From NCBI GenBank assembly GCA_013076295.1, contig RQOL01000810.1, forward strand, positions 62,001 through 126,000: a stretch of 64,000 nucleotides of DNA. Direction: 5' to 3'. This document shows, piece by piece, positions 21,216 to 32,574 of the stretch. The DNA is from Sanderia malayensis. Its lineage: Eukaryota; Cnidaria; Scyphozoa; Semaeostomeae; Pelagiidae. Both the position numbers and the translations under genes were made by a program. Within the stretch, counting starts at the first letter, position 1, and each line of letters opens with the position of its first letter. Under the pieces are notes generated by a model. The model was not told where the DNA came from. It did not search any database and saw only the letters and a list, made by a program, of their open reading frames with translations.

Positions 21216-24200
21216 GGAAAGAAAGCTTCTGTAAGTTTCTCTACTTTTCATATTTTTTCTTTATTTCTTTATTTCTGAAATTCCTAAACTTCTTAGTGGG
21301 CGAAATAGCTTGACAAATTGACAAAAACTTCCAACTACTCCTGATAATGCTATCAGACCAGGCTGTGGTTACGGCAAGTACCATTAGAATTTCTCCGGGC
21401 TCGGGTGGTACTTGCCGTAACCACAGCCCGGTCTATATCGACTTCTTCACCGAACAACATTCACTAGTTTTTATCGTTATGTGTTTTACATCGATTGCAA
21501 TTGAGTTGAATTCTTATTTCCCATCAGCCAGTTGCGTTCGTTACATTCGACACAAGGGCACAAGGTAAAATTGCAAAAGGGGCTCTTCACGTGAGTTGGA
21601 ATATTATTTTTATGCGACATCCTGGATTGTCGTTTTCAAAACTTGCCATGGCAGGTTGAGAATTCTATGTATATCAATTTGAAAGCAAAATGAAAACTTA
21701 AATATTTGCCCAGAAACTCATCATTTAATACAAGTAATAATAAGTCATGATATATTATTAATTATTCATAAAGATGGATTTTAATTATTGATTTAGTGAA
21801 TTTCTCGAATGGTGGATTTTAAATTATATTTTGATAATTTTATTTTTCTATTGATTCAGGGTGTTCGATTTGATCCGGAAATTCAGACAACACTTCGAAT
21901 CGAGTTTGCAAAAGCCAATACGAAAGTTTCGAGACCAAATGCATTAAAACCAATGCCATTGGGAAAAATACCTGGTATGCTTATTGTTTAGTGCTTTTAC
22001 TTTGTCATGCATATAGCTATTATTTTGCATCATATCCAGCTATCCATGTCCAATATAACCAGCTATCCATCTGCGATATACCCAGCTATCCACCTGCAAG
22101 ATACCCAGCTATTCATCTGCAATATATCCAGCTATTCGTCTGCAATATATCCAGCTATTCATTTGCAACATACCCAGCTATTCATCTGCAATATATCTAG
22201 CTATTCATCTGCAATATATCTAACTATTCCTCTGTAATATACCCAGCTATTCATCTGCAATATATCCAGCTATTCGTCTGCAATATATCCAGCTATCCAT
22301 GTCCAATATAACCAGCTATCCATCTGCGATATACCCAGCTATCCACCTGCAAGATACCCAGCTATTCATCTGCAATATATCCAGCTATTCGTCTGCAATA
22401 TATCCAGCTATCCATCTGCAATATATCCAGCTATTCATCTGCAATATATCCAGCTATTCATTTGCAACATACCCAGCTATTATCGGCAATATACCCAGTT
22501 ATCCATCTGCAATATATCCAGCTATTCGTCTGCAATATATCCAGCTATCCATCTGCAATATATCCAGCTATTCATCTGCAATATATCCAGCTATTCATTT
22601 GCAACATATCTAGCTATTTATCGGCAATATACCCAGTTATTCATCGGCAATAGAACCAGCTATTCATTTGCAATATATCCAGCTATCCATCTGCAATATA
22701 CCGAGCTATCCATCTGCATTATACCCAGCTATTCATCTGCAATATATTTTACGATGTGTTTAATCATAACGATGTTTTTCATCTTTTTTTCAGATGATCT
22801 GAGTCCGCCATTTTTCCACCAATCGCCCGACTCCCCTTGGGGCCACCAACCACCGTAAGTAACCAACTTAAATTCATTTCATACAAACTGAGAGAAAATA
22901 TCAAGTTGTTACAGGGCAGTCAAGACATGGTCCGAAAATGTCTCATACTGTCACTCCTGGAAGGTTCATTTAGTCCATTGATGAACAAGTCGAAGTCATA
23001 CATTTCTAATAGGTAAAGTGTCTGGCTATATTGTTTCATACTGTCACCCCTGGATGGTCCATTTAGTCCATTGATAAACAAATGACATATTTCCAGGATG
23101 TTTGGAAGTGCTCAGGACTTCATGAATGGGACTTTATGGATAGAGGCGATGGAGAATGTTGGAGATGTATACGTTATAATGTATCATGCTTTGTATAAGC
23201 GAAAAACGCGAAACAACGTCACGCTGGAAGATCTCTATAGAGTCTTGCAATAAATTCAAACTAGTATATATTCCGGGGGTCAGATTCTAATAATTCAACT
23301 AACTTTCTTACCTATTGCTTTTAGGCACATAATGACAATGGACATTAATGGAAATCCAACGGTTCCATTTCCACATCCGGGACTCAACACGGTAAGAACC
23401 AATCACATTCTCTCATTCCAATAATTGAACAATCCCTTCGATCGTGATCAAAATACCGCTTATTTTTTTGGAAACCTGAACACGTTTCCAAAAAATAATG
23501 AACTGGTTAATAAGTAAATAGAACAACGAGGGCCTAAAATTTTAGATTCTTTAGTACCAACAAGGTTCATGAATAATAAGCAAGCTGTAAAGCTTCTATT
23601 TTCAAAATAGAGTCCACGCATTTTTGTTTGTTTTTACGCAATGGCCTAAACATTTTTTTAACTTTCGTTTTGTTCAGCATGGTTTTTCGTGACAACCTTG
23701 GCCTAGGTCCATTCAAAACTTTTCCAGTTTCAGAAAAATTGCAAATGTCTTTGTCCCCAAGTGTAGTTGAGTTAACTTCACGACCTAGCAGTTGTTTTAT
23801 TATAAACTTTTATTTATCATAAACTTTAAATGTTATTATTAAACTCTAAATTTTGAATTTTATGTTTCAGTTTGATTTTCCACCACCTCTTCCGTTGATG
23901 GTAAACATTTTAAATCATTAAACCTCTGCTTAACTTAATTATAGCATAAAATAAAGATATAAATTACAAGTCATAAAATACCAAGACCTTTAAACATAAA
24001 GCTAACATGATAAAGTAAAATATAAACAACTCCTGACACCAATATTTGTTTACAAGAAACCACCTATAATAAACCAGTACCCGAAATGATAAAGAGCTAA
24101 GAAGCTCCAGAACTCGAAGAAAAATAGACTGATTAAATTTTGAAATAAACAACAATCCAAAGCTCATATTTTTCGTTGAACATTTCATCGAGGTTTGCTT

Positions 24201-27200
24201 CTTGTAAAAGATGGTTGCATTGAAATTCTGTGGGCTAAGTTTTTCGTAAAATCGTGCACCTCCGCAGCTAAGCTACGAAGTTACTTGTCGAATACACGCA
24301 ATTGCTTCGTGATATACCGTATTTCCTCGATTAAACGCCCTCCCTCGATTAAACGCCCCCTCGAATAAACGCCCCCTTATGCTACAAACTTTTGTAATAA
24401 ACGCCCCCCTCGATTAAACGCCCCCTCTTTGTGCAAAACCATGGCGACTTTCATTTTCTACGTTGTTGCTCGATAAAGCAAGGCTCAACTGAACCATTTT
24501 CTCTTTTCTGGACCCAATGACAGAGCCTGTGATCTTGTACTTTCCAATAAACGCCCCCCCCTCGAATAATGGTCCCCCTCGATTAGGCGCCCCCCAAAAC
24601 TTTGCCGAGATTAATAAACGCCCCGGGGCGTTTAATCGAGGAAATACGATATTCGAATTTCAAACCCTTTGAAAGTGCAAATTTTTGCGTAAACAAACCG
24701 TCGAACATTTAGAATTATTGTTACAATCTCTTTAAAGCTCAATGGTCAAGACATGCCATAAAATAACTAATGTTTAAATTTTCATAATGCTCACTGGTGA
24801 GAGAACGTTACCCCCTGGAAATATATCATTTCATGTCGTTAATCAATAGACTAAATGGCCCTTCCAGGGGTGAGAGTATGAGACAATATAGTCAGACACT
24901 ATACCCCTGGAAATGTATCATCTTGCATTGTTTATCAATGGACTAAATGGACCTTCCAGGGAGTGTCAAATCTCTCGTTATGTTATTCGTAGGCCCATTT
25001 ATCACCGTTGGACCGACTAACTTCGTTAGGCTATGCTCTTCCACAGCAAACTGTAAGTTTTGTTTGAAAATTGACAACTGCACAAAAACGCATCAAATAT
25101 CCCAAATTTTCTACCAGTCATCTAAATTTCTGCACGGAATTTTTAACATTTTGCACCAAGTGTCTAAGTTTTTGCACTGAAATTTTAAAATTTTGCACCA
25201 AGCAACTAAATTTCCGCACAGAAACGTCAACAATTTTCACTAAACAGCTAAAATTTTGTGCCAAGTACATAGCTAGCAATTTGCATCATCTGCTAAATAT
25301 CTACACATTATTTACACAGCTACAATTTAATTGTTGTTCATACCATTAATTCGTATGGTTGCTTACGTAATTCAACTCTGTGGAGATCACTTGAGAATAA
25401 GAGCCTTTACGTTGCACACCATTTTGAAATGATCTTGCTTGTATCATTTTCATAAATGTTCTGATTTCATTTAGGCCTTCATCCTAAATCACTAAACACT
25501 AAATCACTAAGAACTAAATCACAAACTGATTTGATTCCATGATTATGTCAATGTGATTTAATCAAAATTCCCAATCACACCTATCACTGAGTAATCATAA
25601 ACTACTTAAATGTATAATCACTTAGTCATTTAATCACTAAATCACTTAATCACTTAATCATTTAATCACTTAATCACAATCACAATGTCACTAGATCACT
25701 TAATCATAGAATCACGTGTTCACTTAATCACAATTTGACACCTCAGCATTAAATTTACTTCGGCCTTTTAACATTGAATCTTGCAAGCACTTGTAAAAGA
25801 ACGCAGTTACCTTTTCACATTTTGCCAAGGGTCACTATTCTAGTAAGATAATTGATTCTTTTTTCAGCATTTGCATTCCCCCCTGTCGCCACACGCACCC
25901 AACACATACATCAATGCAGCGGCACTTGTCAATCACGGGGGGTTGCCTCAAATGAATCACGTCGATGCTAATCCTCCCTGTACGACATTATTCGTCGCCA
26001 ATCTGGGCAGCCGAACCACTGAGGAGGAGCTCAAAGGAATATTCGCTGGGTAAGTTGGCTTCATAGAAAACCCTTTCAATATTTTAAACTGACACCATCT
26101 CTTGTTTTTAGTGTTTATGTTGTCGTAATAGCTTTCTTCTTTCCTCAATCAGTGACTTAACCTACATCAGTGACTTAACCTCTCTCCTTTCCTTCACTCT
26201 TATTATTAGCATCATAGAAAACCCTTTCAATATGACACCATCATCTCTAATTTGCAATTTTTTGCATCCTCCAGAATGCCTGGCTATCGTCGACTCAAAG
26301 TATTGCGCAACAAGAACACCACACCCGTTTGCTTTGTTGAGTTCTACGACGTTGTAACTGCAATGCAAGCCAGACAACTACTTAATGGGTAAATTATCAT
26401 TCATCATAATTAACATCACATAATTAACATAATCATCATTAATTATCATAAATTGTCGTAAATTACATTTGTTTACTTTCTTTGGATTATAAGTTTACAG
26501 AAATTGCAAAGGCTGTGATGCATAATTTCATTCCAATTGCCAGCAAATCCTTTGTTTATTTTACGGCCTAAGTTAACTACGCTTTGATGTTCCTTTATCT
26601 TATGCTTTCCAAGCCTTCAAATAAATACCTATTTTTGCACTTTACATGTCTTTTGGGTCGCAAGTTTCTATTTTACACATCCCATTCAAGTTTGAGTTGT
26701 TGTCAAGTATGAATTGAAACTTTATGCTCAATTTTGGGAGGTTTAACTTTGTTATTTTAATTTTAGTCATATTCTTCGATCATCCGAGACTGGTGCTATG
26801 AGGATTGAATTCGCAAGAAACAAAATGGCCGGCGAGGTGAGTTTATTCTTCTTTACACTCGACATAGAATCAAAGAGCTTAACTTAACCGATTGATTCTC
26901 TGCCTCATATCTCCTTGATTCTCTGCCTCATATCTCCTTGATTCTCTGCCTCACATCTTCTTGATTCTCTGCCTCGTAGCTTCTTGATTCTCTGCCTCAT
27001 ATCTCCTTGATTCTCTGCCTCATATCTCCTTGATTCCCTGTTTCATGTCTCCTTGATTCTCTGCCTCATATCTCCTTGATTCTCTGTTTCATATCTCCTT
27101 GATTCTCTGCATCGTATCTCCTTGATTCTCTGCCTCACATCTTCTTGATTCTCTGCCTCGTAGCTTCTTGATTCTCTGCCTCATATCTCCTTGATTCTCT

Positions 27201-27474
27201 GCCTCATATCTCCTTGATTCCCTGTTTCATGTCTCCTTGATTCTCTGCCTCATATCTCCTTGATTCTCTGTTTCATATCTCCTTGATTCTCTGCATCGTA
27301 TCTCCTTGATTCTCTGCCTCATATCTCCTTGATTCTCTGCCTCATATCTCCTTGATTCTCTGCTTCGTATTTATTTCTTCTTCTATCAGCGTAGCAAACA
27401 TTAACAGGCCTTCTTTTTCTTTTCAGGGTGGCATGTTAATGTTTGCAAAAAAAGACATTCTTATTGAAAGCTGA
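21216..27474 (+). CDS. RBPMS: RBPMS/couch-potato-family RNA-binding protein with two RRMs (5' part missing)
   Basis: Post-transcriptional regulator that binds RNA through RRM domains. Exons: 21216-21230, 21528-21590, 21860-21974, 22794-22854, 23325-23391, 23871-23900, 24993-25052, 25868-26049, 26275-26388, 26767-26836, 27427-27474; all junctions are in phase and TGA ends the frame. RRM1 is represented by [13 protein letters not shown] (RNP1 strand) and [20 protein letters not shown], the C-terminal signature of the RBPMS family; its N-terminal half (RNP2) was not found. A proline-rich linker ([18 protein letters not shown]) leads to a complete RRM2: [10 protein letters not shown] (RNP2) and [10 protein letters not shown] (RNP1), ending [12 protein letters not shown]. 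The second RRM recalls fungal Whi3-type proteins as well as metazoan relatives. The start codon was not identified. Confidence 0.85.
21355..21434. repeat. Intronic fold-back, about 28-bp arms
   Basis: AGACCAGGCTGTGGTTACGG and the following 8 bases pair with the reverse complement ending at 21434, with one mismatch and a loop of about 24 bases. It sits in the RBPMS-like intron 21231-21527. It may be a tiny MITE or a structured intron element. Confidence 0.85.
22025..22745. repeat. 23-bp minisatellite in RBPMS-like intron
   Basis: About 30 tandem copies of a unit near CAATATATCCAGCTATTCATCTG. The block near 22030-22150 is repeated at 22290-22410, indicating segmental duplication in the array. 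It gives long, meaningless open frames. Confidence 0.95.
23098..23253 (+). CDS. Short intronic ORF, 51 aa, unrecognised
   Basis: An ATG directly after a TTCCAG acceptor-like sequence opens [20 protein letters not shown] and closes YRVLQ at TAA. The composition is ordinary for protein rather than low-complexity. It could be an alternative terminal exon or a chance ORF next to the inverted repeat. Confidence 0.2.
   Translation: MFGSAQDFMNGTLWIEAMENVGDVYVIMYHALYKRKTRNNVTLEDLYRVLQ
24317..24648. mobile_element. MITE-like element with GGGGCGTTTAATCGAGG ends
   Basis: The left end CGTATTTCCTCGATTAAACG is matched inverted at the right end (CGTTTAATCGAGGAAATACG). The interior repeats the AATAAACGCCCCC theme several times. 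ATA-like bases flank both sides. It lies in the RBPMS-like intron 23901-24992. The same architecture with TTGATTGAGCCCC words occurs at 34560-34934. Confidence 0.7.
25075..25260. repeat. Degenerate repeat (AAATTTCTGCAC-like)
   Basis: Irregular copies of CTAAATTTCTGCAC / AACATTTTGCACCAAG words in an RBPMS-like intron; strongly diverged. Confidence 0.5.
25480..25740. repeat. Short tandem repeat (AATCACTT)
   Basis: Imperfect tandem copies of AATCACTTA / AATCACTAA words in the intron just before the RRM2 exon. Confidence 0.85.
26890..27370. repeat. 23-bp minisatellite in the last RBPMS-like intron
   Basis: About 21 copies of a unit near TTGATTCTCTGCCTCATATCTCC; a block of eight units is itself duplicated (around 26950-27110 and 27120-27300). 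Confidence 0.95.
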
Positions 27475-27889
27475 GATTTTTCTCATATCTTCTTCCATTA
27501 CATCTTCTAATCATATTTATTGAGACGCCATGTTGTCGTGACGTCACATTATGGACCTCGTGTTTTCTGGCGTTTGTTGTTCACTGATGACGTCATCAAC
27601 GTAATATATTATCGGGAAACCTTGGTCTAGACTTCTGAAAGGTATAATTCAAAAACAATTCGAGGGTCTAATTTATTCGAGATGAATAAATTATTCTAAT
27701 TTATTTGTCGAATTTTCAGATAATTGTGTATCTTTTTTGACTTTTGTTGTGATAATTAATTGGAGTAAGTTAATTAGTTTGAGAATTGAACTTTCGTATG
27801 TTTTTAATATGTAGATATTGTTAGTTAGTTATAGATTTTCTTTTATTTAAGAAATCTTATTTTTACTTTCTCTTTCAAACTATCCATCA

Positions 27890-28020
27890 TCTCTATTAAA
27901 CCATCTTTTCTATTAAGCTATCTTCTTCCTTGAATCACTCTCTCTGTTAAACCATCCTCTCTATTGAACCATCCTCTCTATCAAACCATCCTCTCTATCA
28001 ATCTATCCTTTTATCAAGTC
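27890..28020. repeat. Second locus of the 17-bp minisatellite
   Basis: Diverged copies of the ATTAAACCATCCTCTCT unit seen at 17548-17945, here downstream of the RBPMS-like gene, so the two arrays flank the CSDE1-like and RBPMS-like pair. Confidence 0.8.
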
Positions 28021-28529
28021 ACTTTCTACGTTTACAAATAGAAGGCTGACATCTTACATTGCTACTAATAGATCAATATTAGAATTTTATACGCTTAGAT
28101 CAGTGCCTGTTTATGTCTATGATATTATTACGTAATTATACAATGTTAATGCAATGCCGAATGTTATATGACGTAATGTGTTCATTAATTGTCGACATTT
28201 TAAATGTGATGGCAATTTACGTGCTGGTTGACTCCTATGGAACAGCTCATTTCAAGGTATGTAGCTTTGAATATTTCATTGAAATTTGATTCACTTTTTT
28301 CCATATTCAAATTCTTGTTCCTTTCTGTGTTTCTGCTTTGTGTATTTAAATATCTGTCATAAAACTTTCATTTTTTCATTAGGTTAATTGTCAATTAGAA
28401 AACTGCAAGAAGACTTGGTAGAATAATCAAAAAGGTGAACAACATTGAATTTGGCTCTGTAAAAACCCATGCTACTGTAAAATTTGAATCCAGTCTATTG
28501 TTCAGAAACAATAGGTCCTTGTTTTTTCC

Positions 28530-28567
28530 ATTGTTTTGAAGAGAAATATCATCCTGAAGGCCTTTAA
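28530..28567. repeat. Left piece of the interrupted host repeat
   Basis: CCATTGTTTTGAAGAGAAAT and following bases match 6756-6790. The remainder of the same repeat continues on the far side of the transposon at 32211. Confidence 0.8.
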
Positions 28568-28677
28568 AGGCCCCAATACACCTAGCTATTTCGCATTATT
28601 TATTCTCCAGACATCCCAAAAATAGCCCGTCGGGGGGGAAAAATCGAATTAACACCTTGTCAAAAGAAGCAAAAGAA

Positions 28678-28741
28678 GCTGAGAATATTCGATGGAATAA
28701 AATCAAAACGTTTTGATTTTATTCCATCCGATATTCTCAGC
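28678..28741. repeat. Perfect-arm palindrome in the Harbinger subterminal region
   Basis: A 64-base inverted repeat centred at 28709/28710 (AAAACGTTTT), arms GCTGAGAATAT...GGAATAAAATC, with a few mismatches around 28690 and 28727. It lies 110 bases from the left terminus. Confidence 0.85.
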
Positions 28742-29317
28742 ATGATTTTGGGTTTCTAGCATAAAACTGCAGACATAAAGAAACCGACTGTCTGGTGACG
28801 TATTCCTTTAGTGTTTCACAATTTCCAGTGCTTGCACTCAAGTTTTTGGCCGATTTACATGAAAGAAGAAATGTTTTTGTCTCTCATGTGATCTTAATGA
28901 CCCCTCTATATGTTGATGAAAAACTTCTGTTTGATTATATAAGCAACAATCATTGCATATCCATGTTCAGATGAAGCTACCTTACGTGGGAATTGGCTTG
29001 CAACAAAATATTGCAAGCCAAGCACATTATTGTTGCACCGTTCCCCGAAATACGTGTAATATCTTTAAATAACTTACCCATGACCTTTTTGCAAAAATCA
29101 TGCATGACTAATAATGGAATATCGTCCCACTCAGCGAATTTTGGTTGCACTAAATTCTGTAATACTACGGAAAGCGTCTAAATAAGCAGATTGCCTCATT
29201 ATTCTCGTGATCACCCTTTGCTCTATAAATTGAAGCTGAAACTTTTGCAATGCAATAACTTCTGAAACTCTGAACATATCAAACACGAAGACACGAACGA
29301 TATCACCAAGATTCGAG

Positions 29318-30493
29318 ATGAGTACTCCGAAGGCTTTTGCTGAATTTTTAAAAAAGAGAGCTGCAGAGAGAGAAGCAGAAGACAATGACAGGTCAGAAAA
29401 AGATATTTATTGTAAGAGCTTGATAACTAAAAGAATAGTTTTTGACAGCAATTAGCATGATTATAGTGAACCATTCTCATTTTATTTCAATGCGTGACTT
29501 TGTTTTGCTGTCCTCTACAGGGAGAAAGATATGCATATCACCCCATTCGAAATCATACATGACACTGAATTCGAAGAAGATTCGCAATTGGACGAACAAC
29601 TCAGCCAAGCAGTAGTGCCTCCAGCTCCACAAGCAAAAGCTGCAACAACTAAGAGACGTGGACGCCCAGCAAAGAAGGTCGAAACGGAATGGACTGACGA
29701 TGATATTTTCCGATTGATCGATTTATGGGGCACAAAGGAGAATCTGTACAATGTACAACATCCACGCTACCACAACAGAGATACCAGACAGAAGACACTA
29801 GAAGGCATTCTGACAAGTATGAAATCTGAAGGTGCGGCGATTACAACCACAAAGCAGTTGCAAGAGAAAATGAACAGTCTACGCAGCTATTTCGGTGCAG
29901 AGAGAAGAAAGACGGAAAGCTCAAGAAGGAGTGGTACAGGAACCGATAATGTCTACATCTCGGCCTGGAAATTTTATTCTCATCTAGAGTTTCTACAAGA
30001 TGGTTTGACACCTAGAGAAACGGTCAGCAACATTGAAACAGAAGTGCCAGCAGAAGTACCAAATGAGAGCTGTACTTATGAGGTGAATAGGCCCCCATCC
30101 GCTAAAACTGCAAGAAAAATGAAGCAGAAATCTGTAAAGGCAGCAGAAAAAGTAATGGAAGGTGCAGCACAAGCACTACAGAAGCTATCAGATATCCGAA
30201 AGCAGCGCACCGAAGAAAGGTATGACGAGGATCGATGTTTCACCGACATGATTTTGCAGATGCTACGTACTATACCGGATTCCGAAGCTAAAGCAATGCT
30301 GAAGGTGGAGTTTCAACAAAGGCTGATACAGTTGCGATACCGCCATGCCCCCCAGTATGCGCAGATGAACCAGGTGATGCCACAGCCTGCACGATATTTT
30401 ACATCCGAGCTTCAGGGAGAGGGATCGTTACCTGGATCGTACCAGCATGCCACACCTTCTCCTGCATATAGCAATGTAAGCTTTCAGGAATGA
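29318..30493 (+). CDS. Harbinger accessory protein with MADF/Myb-SANT-like domain
   Basis: Second protein of PIF/Harbinger elements; in characterised members it binds transposon DNA and helps bring the transposase to the nucleus. Exon 1 is 29318-29391 (MSTPKAFAEFLKKR) and exon 2 is 29521-30493; the junction AG|G is in phase. An AT-hook-like KRRGRPAKK precedes a MADF-type domain (FRLIDLWGTKENLYNVQHPR, WKFYSHLEFLQD). A long helical, glutamine-rich C-terminal half follows (MLKVEFQQRLIQLRYRH). It converges with the transposase gene, with stops about 125 bases apart. Confidence 0.85.
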
Positions 30494-30618
30494 ATTTTAT
30501 TAGATGTTTTAGTATGTTTATAGATTCAGTAATATATAAGTAAAGCTTTGACAGTTGGTTTGATTCACATATAAAGGTAATAAAAAGCGTGTGTTAAATA
30601 TGTCTCTTGTATAGCTAC

Positions 30619-32046
30619 TCAAATTAACAAGTTCCATTGCCAAGGTATCTGCCCAGGACCATAGAAATGATCAGCTAACATTTCACGAATACGCCCTGCT
30701 GATGATGATGCTCTGTTGCTCTTGGTAGTTGGGAGAGTTTGCGCAAAGCTCAAATTATCAGAGCTTTCCCGCCAATCCCCACGGATTATTTCTCCGTCTT
30801 CATTCTCAACATCAAGAGAACCTTCTCCTGTATATGTGTCCTTGGACTTACTTCGGAGAAAATTATGCAGAACAATTGTTGCAAGAGTAACATCAATTGC
30901 TTTATCCGGACAAAGGGCCATTGTTGTGGTGAACACTCTGAAGCGATTGGACCAAATACCGAAAACATTCTCACTCAGTCTTCTCACTCTTGACAGACGG
31001 TAGTTGAAAATACGCCTTCTGTCATCCAAGTTTGCTTGAGGAAAAGGCTTCATGCAATGTATCCCTAGAGGAAATGCATCATCTGCCACAAACATATATG
31101 GTATTGGCTCAGGTGGCTGGTAAAAGGCCCATGCTGGATCTGTTGATTGGGGTAAAGGCTCAGGGGCAGGTAAACCAAGGGAGCCATCTTGCAGTGATTT
31201 AAAAAAAGAAGAATGCCTGTACACACCCCCATCACTTATGCGGCCCTGACAACCAACATCTACATACAGAAAATTGTAATCATAGTCCACAATTGCAAGC
31301 AAGACGATGCTGAAAAAGCCTTTGTAATTGTAGTGGGCAGATCCAGAATCATTTGGGTGCAAGATAGCTATGTGTTTACCATCTGCAGCCCCAATGCAGT
31401 TAGGAAATTGCCATTTTTCTTGCGTGCATTTAGCATATTTTTTCCAAGCCTCTGGGCTATCGGGGCATTTTAGATGGGTTTCCTTCATGGTTTCGTATAT
31501 TTTCTTGCATACGGTTGGAACAAATTGGGCAATTGTTGTACAATGAATTCGGAAAGCATAGGATAAGTCATCAAATGAATTCCCAGTGGCCAAAAATTTC
31601 AGAGTTACAGCTAATTTCTGTTGTGCTGTTATTGGTTTCCTCAATCGTGTTGTTTTTTTCGTGATAAATGGCCCTACATATTGCAATAATTCCTGAAAAA
31701 AAGTAATAGGTTCAAGCTAGGATAGCTAGCTGACCATCTACATTGATGGGTTGTTATCGTTAATTGTAACCACACGGGTAGGTAGGTTTTAATAATTTTA
31801 TACCTCGAAATTTTCTGCAGTCATTCTCAAATATCTTCGAAATGAAAAAGGATCAGTAAACCAGAGCTCTTGCAACGTCAATTTATACGCTCCACGTTCT
31901 TCGCGATGCTTAAAATAATCTTTGCACCATACCTTTCTGTTTTTAGTATTAACGCCATTCGTATTGACATAAACAAAACTTGCACAACCAACAATAGTAC
32001 AAACGAGAACTTCTTCAAGCTCATCTAGGCTATCTTGATTACTCAT
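30619..32046 (-). CDS. PIF/Harbinger DDE transposase
   Basis: Catalyses cut-and-paste transposition. Exon 1 (32046-31804, MSNQDSLDELEEVL) joins exon 2 (31692-30619) in phase 0 across a GTATAA...TTTTTTTCAG intron, giving FEELLQYVGPFI as in HARBI1-type proteins; about 438 aa, family-typical. The N-terminal helix-turn-helix region includes KLAVTLKFLATGNSFDDLSY. Catalytic acids are visible in IGAADGKHIA (D), GRISDGGVYRHSS (D) and RLSENVFGIW (E). The frame is uninterrupted, so the element may still be active. Confidence 0.95.
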
Positions 32047-32210
32047 GTTTAGGCCAAAAAGTGCTCAAATGAATGGATTTATTGAATATAGAATGGAATG
32101 TAGAATGGAAAATAGAACGCGCATATACACCTCGCAATATTCCGTTATTTATTCTAACCGCGGCTATTTTGGGAATAAATAATGCAAAATAGCTAGGTGT
32201 ATTCGGGCCT

Positions 32211-32346
32211 TAATGGTTCTTATTGGTCTGCTTTGTAACTGGAATTTTTTGTCAACAGAGCAGCTATCAATTGAATTGAATAGACAGACCTTGTCATCCA
32301 GCGGTCTTCAAACTCGTTGTAAATGAGATTGCCGAATATGGTCTGA
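32211..32346. repeat. Right piece of the interrupted host repeat
   Basis: Continues the repeat of 28530-28567 and matches 6788-6937. On the minus strand it still reads TIFGNLIYNEFEDRW to the shared TAA, so the relic exists as a stand-alone dispersed copy. Confidence 0.8.
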
Positions 32347-32574
32347 AGATGACGTAATCTTCTGTAATCTCTCATTATATACTGTTACTATTTCACAGTC
32401 TATTTTCGTATTTTACATTTTTACAATATTACCGTTATGTTCCATTGTATAATCGCCATTTACTGTTATGTTCAGTTCGTTAAAACATTGTTTCCATTTT
32501 CTTTCGTACACTCTTTCGTAGCTTTTTACACGCACCCAGCAATATCACAAATCTTTGGTTCCGGTGGTTTCCCT

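Larger units (their letters stand above)
22935..24965. repeat. Inverted arms within RBPMS-like introns
   Basis: The 22935-23100 arm (CCTGGAAGGTTCATTTAGTCC, repeated as a direct pair) is the approximate reverse complement of 24795-24965 (GGACTAAATGGACCTTCCAGG). The arms are about 1.7 kb apart and enclose three RBPMS-like exons (23325-23900 and the tail of the intron), suggesting two oppositely oriented copies of one small repeat. Confidence 0.6.
28568..32210. mobile_element. Autonomous PIF/Harbinger DNA transposon
   Basis: A 3,643-bp element with 38-bp terminal inverted repeats starting AGGCCC[C/G]AATACACC (two mismatches) and a 3-bp TAA target duplication (28565-28567 and 32211-32213), the family's hallmark. 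It encodes, tail to tail, a MADF/Myb-like DNA-binding protein on plus and a DDE transposase on minus. All frames are open. It interrupts an older repeat whose intact form is at 6756-6940 and 46215-46392. Confidence 0.95.

Noticed and set aside
22299..22613. Open frame of over 100 codons rich in Ile-Gln-Leu-Ser-Ser-Tyr
   Set aside because: It is the periodic translation of the 23-bp minisatellite and is open in other frames too.
22025..22745. CRISPR-like array of short repeats
   Set aside because: Units are contiguous minisatellite copies with no unique spacers, in an animal intron.
28568..28568. piggyBac-type TTAA insertion for the element starting here
   Set aside because: Accounting for all flanking bases gives symmetric ends with a TAA duplication, and the transposase is of the Harbinger DDE type.
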